From Candidatus Falkowiibacteriota bacterium (lineage in GTDB: Archaea; Iainarchaeota; Iainarchaeia; Iainarchaeales; GCA-2688035), in assembly GCA_017610485.1 (NCBI GenBank), contig JAFCBY010000050.1, forward strand, positions 1 through 8,047: a stretch of DNA of 8,047 bases. The letters are read 5' to 3'. Both the position numbers and the translations under genes were made by a program. Positions 4,688 to 8,047 of this stretch are shown one piece after another. The notes under the pieces were generated by a model. That model worked only from the letters and a program-made list of their open reading frames with translations. It did no database searches and was not told the origin of the DNA. Position 1 is the stretch's first letter. Every line of letters starts with the position of its first letter.

Positions 4688-6313
4688 ATGCCAGAGAAGC
4701 CCATTGCAGCAATGATTGAGAAAATTGCAAAAGAGTGCGAAGAGGCCAACGCCGACAGCTGGACCATAACCAAAATAGTCAAAGAGCTTTCAGGACAGCA
4801 GACAACCAGCCTGAGAAGCCTCAGGAAAGCCGCCTTGAAGCTGCTTCAGCGGCTTGACCCCAAGGCCGCTTCCATTTATGCATCCTTCCAAAAAATGCAG
4901 GTCAGGACAAGCAAGCAGGCTGTTGAGGGATTTGACAGGGGCAACATAATCAAAAGCCTGCTTCACGAAACATCGGTTCCGCGCGGGGTTGCAGAAAAAA
5001 TTGGCCGCGAGGTGGAAGAAAAGATAAAGGATTTGGAGATTGAAAGCATTAGCACAGCTCTAATCAGGGAGCTCGTCAATGTGAAGCTCTTGGAGTACGG
5101 GCACGAAAATGTAAGGAACCAGTATACGAGGCTGGGGTTGCCTGTCTTCGAAGTTGAAAAGAAGGCAGCGCAAACACCCTACAGCAACAAGGCAATAATG
5201 TCCGAATTCAATCTTCTTCGCATCATTTCACCCAAGCAGGCAAGAATGCATTTGGAAAACGAGATTTTTATTGCCGCTTTGGAGGACTTCTGCACAAAGC
5301 CTGTTGCAACAGTCATTGTGGCAAAGCCAGGGGAGAACGCAAGGCAAACCGTTTTTGATGTTCTTGAAAGGGCACGCAGGCTTGAAAGGCTGTTCAGTTG
5401 GCGGCCGAACATCTCTGGCTTGAATCTTGCAATAGCGAAAGGAAACAACAGAAAAACTGTGAGGGAAGCAGCTGACCTTTTCTCAAAGGCTGCAAAAGCC
5501 TGCTTCCTGAATGCAAAGGCCATTCCCGCATTCAACACACTTCACTTATTTGAACCAGAGCAATTTGCAAAAAGCAGGATAGACAAGGAAATCCTGTACC
5601 TGGCAGCCAACAGCCTTGTTAAGTCTGCCTCTGGAGAAAGGTTTCCCTGCTTTGAAAGCTGTGTTGCACTTGACTCAAAGTACAAACTCAAAGCCCTGAA
5701 AGAAATGCCAAAAACATTTTTGAACTGCAAGAACAATGAATGGGGCCTTGTGAACGGAGTTGCATTTGAGGGAAGCGGCCTCTGCTCTTTTACCGGCCTG
5801 AACCTCACAGCAGTGGCCCTGGCAAACAAGGGAAGCGAAACAGGGTTCTTTGAAGAGCTTGAAAGAAAGGCAAAGGTTGTCTCACAGTTAGATGAGGCAA
5901 AAAGGAAAAGCCTGCTTGGAAGAGACTACGTAAAAAAACAGGGAATTCTGATCAGGGAGCAGAAGTCTGCGCTGGCGCTTGACAGCCTGATTGAGGCGGC
6001 AAAGATTGTAACTGGCTCGGAACAGGACTCTGATGCCCTGGCATTTGCCGAAAGGATTTTGCCAGAGCTCAAAAAAAGCCTGCCTGAAAGCTTTGTCCTG
6101 GCAGAACTCAAGAACAAAACAGCCCTGTACAGGTTTTCTCAGCAGAACAGGAAAAGCTTTGGCGCAAAGCCAAGGCAAAGCCCGGAAGAAAAGGTGCTTA
6201 GGAAGAGCGGGGCAGTGTGCAAAAGCTACTGCTTTGCGGCAAAGGCAGAGGACAGGAAAGAGCTGGCTGAACTGGTCGAAGGGAATGTGAGAATCATCGA
6301 ATTGAAAGATTAG
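4688..6313 (+). CDS. ATP-cone protein with degenerate class III ribonucleotide reductase (NrdD-like) core
   Basis: A 541-residue protein. Residues about 72-157 match an ATP-cone, the nucleotide-sensing domain of ribonucleotide reductases (FDRGNIIKSLL, then GVAEKIGREVEEKI, STALIRELVNVKLLEYG), though its usual KRDG is replaced. Residues about 8-70 look like a second, N-truncated cone. The rest follows NrdD order: SPKQARMHLENEIFIAALEDF (181-201) stands where NrdD has PKxxAxxHxxGxIHIHDLDxF, but the HxHD residues are lost. LCSFTGLNLTAVAL (365-378) corresponds to SFTSINLPRxA, and ESFVLAELKNKTALYRF (467-483) to the ENF...AExxxxRF segment. Cys347 (LNCKNN) may align with the thiyl-radical cysteine. 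The C-terminal zinc site and glycyl-radical loop (RVxGYxxP) are absent; a lone C-x3-C (511-515) remains. Reductase activity by itself is therefore unlikely; a nucleotide-binding regulatory role, or partnership with a separate radical domain, is inferred. A TTG start at 4631 is possible. Stop TAG. Confidence 0.8.
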   Translation: MPEKPIAAMIEKIAKECEEANADSWTITKIVKELSGQQTTSLRSLRKAALKLLQRLDPKAASIYASFQKMQVRTSKQAVEGFDRGNIIKSLLHETSVPRGVAEKIGREVEEKIKDLEIESISTALIRELVNVKLLEYGHENVRNQYTRLGLPVFEVEKKAAQTPYSNKAIMSEFNLLRIISPKQARMHLENEIFIAALEDFCTKPVATVIVAKPGENARQTVFDVLERARRLERLFSWRPNISGLNLAIAKGNNRKTVREAADLFSKAAKACFLNAKAIPAFNTLHLFEPEQFAKSRIDKEILYLAANSLVKSASGERFPCFESCVALDSKYKLKALKEMPKTFLNCKNNEWGLVNGVAFEGSGLCSFTGLNLTAVALANKGSETGFFEELERKAKVVSQLDEAKRKSLLGRDYVKKQGILIREQKSALALDSLIEAAKIVTGSEQDSDALAFAERILPELKKSLPESFVLAELKNKTALYRFSQQNRKSFGAKPRQSPEEKVLRKSGAVCKSYCFAAKAEDRKELAELVEGNVRIIELKD

Positions 6314-6316
6314 GGC

Positions 6317-7165
6317 CTACTTTGCCGAGGCAAGATCCTCTGGCTCGATTCTGGGCGACCTAGGGCTTTTCCTTCGGGCAATCTCGTGGTGCTTTATCAG
6401 GTCTATCTTCATCAGGTAGAGGTAAGTTTTCACGACCTCCAAAAAGGGCAAAATGAAGATTAGGCACAAAAGGAGTGAAATGTAGGGCGCGAGCATGGTT
6501 ATTTGGGCCAGGCTAAACTCAAGCAGTTGCAGGAGGGCAAGAAGCACTGCTCCCACAAAAGCAACCTTGAAGAAGTCTGTTGGATGCTTTAGAAGAAAAT
6601 CAAAGTTTGTTAACAGGGCATGCCTCAAACCCTCCTCGTCGATTACAACAGCCTGCGGGACAAACATCAGCAGGAAGGACGCGGCAAGCAAAACAAGCGA
6701 TGCCAAAAGAATGTGGGCGCCTAGCAAGAGCATTGCCGAAACAAACAAAAAGGCCAAAAGGCATAGCAGGATGTAAAAGGCAAAGATTCTCAGGGCAAAC
6801 TTTTGGATCATTTCATGGAGGTAGAGCTGAAGCTTTAGCTTGCTCAATCCCTTTCTTACGGAAAAAATGATTATTGAGAGGAAAAAGGAGTAGAAGAGCA
6901 GGAAAAGGGCTGTCAGGCCTGCCTCGGCCAAAAGCATTGCAGGCGGAACAGAAAGCACGCTGTAGTCAATGAAAAGGCCGCCGCTGCTTATGAAAATGTT
7001 CGGAAAAGTGGCAAAAACCGGAACGAAAACCAGGAGCAAGGCAAAGACAAGAGCTGTCTTGAAATTCGCCTTATAGTGCTCAACCGAATTCTGCAAAAGC
7101 AAGCTAAAAAAACCCCCAATAATACCTGCATTGGAAGTAATTAAATAGGTTATTGGAAAGGCCAT
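6317..7165 (-). CDS. Six-helix membrane protein of unknown function
   Basis: Integral membrane protein of 282 residues with about six hydrophobic segments (roughly 36-57, 73-102, 122-146, 148-170, 199-220, 224-246) and a basic, Pro/Ser-containing cytoplasmic tail (257-282). Between helices four and five lies FVPQAVVIDEEGLRHAL...LKHPTDFF (168-199), a pattern seen in poorly characterised prokaryotic membrane protein families (DUF4013/DUF975-like): an 'xPxxVvxxegxxxAl' segment with the next helix after a short loop. I recognise the pattern but not a function. Its ATG overlaps the stop codon of the methylthiotransferase frame by one base (TAATG), so the two are in one operon and translation is probably coupled. 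Its TAG stop lies three bases from the stop of the convergent NrdD-like gene. Confidence 0.85.
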   Translation of the reverse strand: MAFPITYLITSNAGIIGGFFSLLLQNSVEHYKANFKTALVFALLLVFVPVFATFPNIFISSGGLFIDYSVLSVPPAMLLAEAGLTALFLLFYSFFLSIIIFSVRKGLSKLKLQLYLHEMIQKFALRIFAFYILLCLLAFLFVSAMLLLGAHILLASLVLLAASFLLMFVPQAVVIDEEGLRHALLTNFDFLLKHPTDFFKVAFVGAVLLALLQLLEFSLAQITMLAPYISLLLCLIFILPFLEVVKTYLYLMKIDLIKHHEIARRKSPRSPRIEPEDLASAK

Positions 7166-7773
7166 TAATCAGTGGGTGTTCCGGCCAGATAGGTCTGGAA
7201 GACCTTTTCAACGCGAACATTGACTAAGTCTCCCAAGCGCCCTTTTTTTACCACAACAGGCTTGTAGCCAGGGCTCCTGCCCACAAAAGTTTTTCCCTTT
7301 CCCTTCTCATCCAAAATAATTTCAAATTCCCTTCCAACAAACGGCTGGTTTCTTCCCAAAGAAAGTTCAGCACACAACTTTGTAAGGATTCTGCTCCTCT
7401 CCTTCTTTACGCGGCCGTGGAGCTGCCCTGGCATTTTTAGGGCGAGGGTGTTTGGCCTTGCGCCAAACCTGCTTATATTAACCACATCGGGTTTTGCCCG
7501 CTCAAGAAGGGAAACTGTTTGCTCGAAGTCTGATTGCGTTTCCCCAGGAAAGCCGACAATTACGTCTGTTGCAATGCTTGCATCAGGAAAGGCCTTGCGG
7601 ATTCCCCCTGCAATCTCCAAAAAATCATTTCCAGTGTAAGGCCGGTTCATTTTTTCCAGGATTTTGTCAGAACCACTTTGTACAGGAAGGTGGAAGAAGC
7701 GGAACAGGCGCTTGTCCTCAAATAGGGTGAGGTATTCCGGCAGGAATTCTTTTAAGTGGCCTGGATTAATCAT
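7165..7773 (-). CDS. tRNA t6A methylthiotransferase (e-MtaB/MiaB-like-B), C-terminal segment after an in-frame TGA
   Basis: Second half of an archaeal/eukaryotic-type methylthiotransferase, the enzyme that converts t6A37 to ms2t6A37 in tRNAs reading ANN codons. The 202 codons begin MINPGH, the middle of the family motif FRIRxGMxNPxH. They carry the radical-SAM barrel motifs HLPVQSGSD (28-36) and TDVIVGFPGET (69-79), NISRFGARPNT (99-109), KKERSRIL (123-130) and a C-terminal TRAM RNA-binding domain (about 141-198). The frame continues upstream without a shift after a single TGA at 7774-7776, so this is not an independent gene by descent. The ATG used here follows the TGA directly and no Shine-Dalgarno is near it; if translated alone it depends on reinitiation, and it lacks the cluster-binding cysteines. 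Stop TAA overlaps the start of the membrane protein gene. Confidence 0.85.
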   Translation of the reverse strand: MINPGHLKEFLPEYLTLFEDKRLFRFFHLPVQSGSDKILEKMNRPYTGNDFLEIAGGIRKAFPDASIATDVIVGFPGETQSDFEQTVSLLERAKPDVVNISRFGARPNTLALKMPGQLHGRVKKERSRILTKLCAELSLGRNQPFVGREFEIILDEKGKGKTFVGRSPGYKPVVVKKGRLGDLVNVRVEKVFQTYLAGTPTD

Positions 7774-8047
7774 TCAAATGCGAATTCTGAATTCCCCTTT
7801 GTTCTTTAGAAGGGTCTTGAGCAAGTCAACTATGTTTGTGTCAAGGTCAAAGCCATAGCAGCCGCAGTCCTGGGCCGTTAACCAGAACTCTTTGGAGCCC
7901 TGTTTTAGGGAATGCCTGAATTTCTTGTCAAGGGCGGGAATTGAATAGCTTTTCAGGGCACCCCTTGCATTGCGAACGCTGCAGTAGCTGCAAGAGCCAA
8001 GGCAGCCCCTGCAGATTGGAATAATTGAGACAATAGGGTTTGCCTTC
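7774..8047 (-). CDS. tRNA t6A methylthiotransferase, central segment (partial, ends at the in-frame TGA)
   Basis: Ninety codons running in from beyond the right edge. They hold the radical-SAM cluster motif CRGCLGSCSYC (C-x3-C-x2-C at 8000-8020) followed by VRNARGALKSYSI and EFWLTAQDCGCYGFD, all hallmarks of the archaeal MiaB-like-B family, whose usual form is LTSQDTGxYG. The frame reads GEFRIRI then TGA (7776-7774) then MINPGH, while relatives read FRIRVGMMNP: the stop replaces an invariant glycine, one base from GGA. The N-terminal MTTase domain with its second set of cysteines lies outside the window. Residues on both sides are well conserved and show no other damage, pointing to a very recent nonsense change, a sequence error, or a functional split. 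Confidence 0.8.
   Translation of the reverse strand, partial: KANPIVSIIPICRGCLGSCSYCSVRNARGALKSYSIPALDKKFRHSLKQGSKEFWLTAQDCGCYGFDLDTNIVDLLKTLLKNKGEFRIRI

Noticed and set aside
7534..7858. Several plus-strand frames opposite the methylthiotransferase
   Set aside because: All are antisense readings of a segment with unmistakable radical-SAM and MTTase motifs on the minus strand.
1..8047. CRISPR arrays, insertion sequences, tRNA or rRNA genes
   Set aside because: No regularly spaced repeats, terminal inverted repeats with a transposase, or tRNA/rRNA-like folds were found on either strand.

Overview
The window looks archaeal, of moderate GC content. The evidence is an archaeal-type topoisomerase I, an Lrp/AsnC (FFRP) regulator, an archaeal MiaB-like methylthiotransferase, A/T-rich TATA-like boxes about 25-30 bp upstream of start codons, very little Shine-Dalgarno signal, and oligo-T ends instead of classical terminators. 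The short genome-streamlined layout would fit a DPANN lineage such as Diapherotrites or Micrarchaeota, but that placement is an inference and no marker here proves it.

Layout: (1) 1-173 is an intergenic stretch with a TATA-like element and the oligo-T end of topA. (2) 174-2399, minus strand: topA, complete, with two zinc ribbons and a histone-H1-like lysine-rich tail. (3) 2480-3754, plus strand: a 13-helix cation/proton antiporter divergent from topA. It probably starts leaderless, and the second residue of its family 'ND' motif is Gln instead of Asp. (4) 3755-4037 is an intergenic region with a candidate tiny minus-strand ORF pair that resembles the end of an antitoxin and the start of a toxin, followed by a hairpin cluster at the 3' end of the lrp-like gene. 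(5) 4038-4511, minus strand: an Lrp/AsnC regulator. (6) 4512-4687 is a divergent control region carrying several palindromes, two of them 13-bp sites of the 5-3-5 kind that archaeal FFRP regulators bind. (7) 4688-6313, plus strand: a protein built like an anaerobic (class III) ribonucleotide reductase, with ATP-cone and NrdD-like barrel segments, but lacking the glycyl-radical C-terminus and the usual IHIHD motif. (8) 6317-8047, minus strand: a translationally coupled pair, an archaeal tRNA t6A methylthiotransferase (running off the right edge) followed by a six-helix membrane protein of unknown function. The methylthiotransferase frame is broken by one TGA exactly where the family has a conserved glycine.

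The most promising unit for new biology is the divergent pair regulator / NrdD-like pseudoenzyme with its palindrome-rich control region. The regulator probably controls itself and the NrdD-like gene. A nucleotide-sensing or otherwise repurposed role for the NrdD-like protein is plausible but unproven. The second notable point is the TGA in the methylthiotransferase: a nonsense mutation, a sequencing error, a split gene with reinitiation (ATG follows the TGA directly), or, less likely, recoding. All six annotated stop codons in the window are TAA or TAG.
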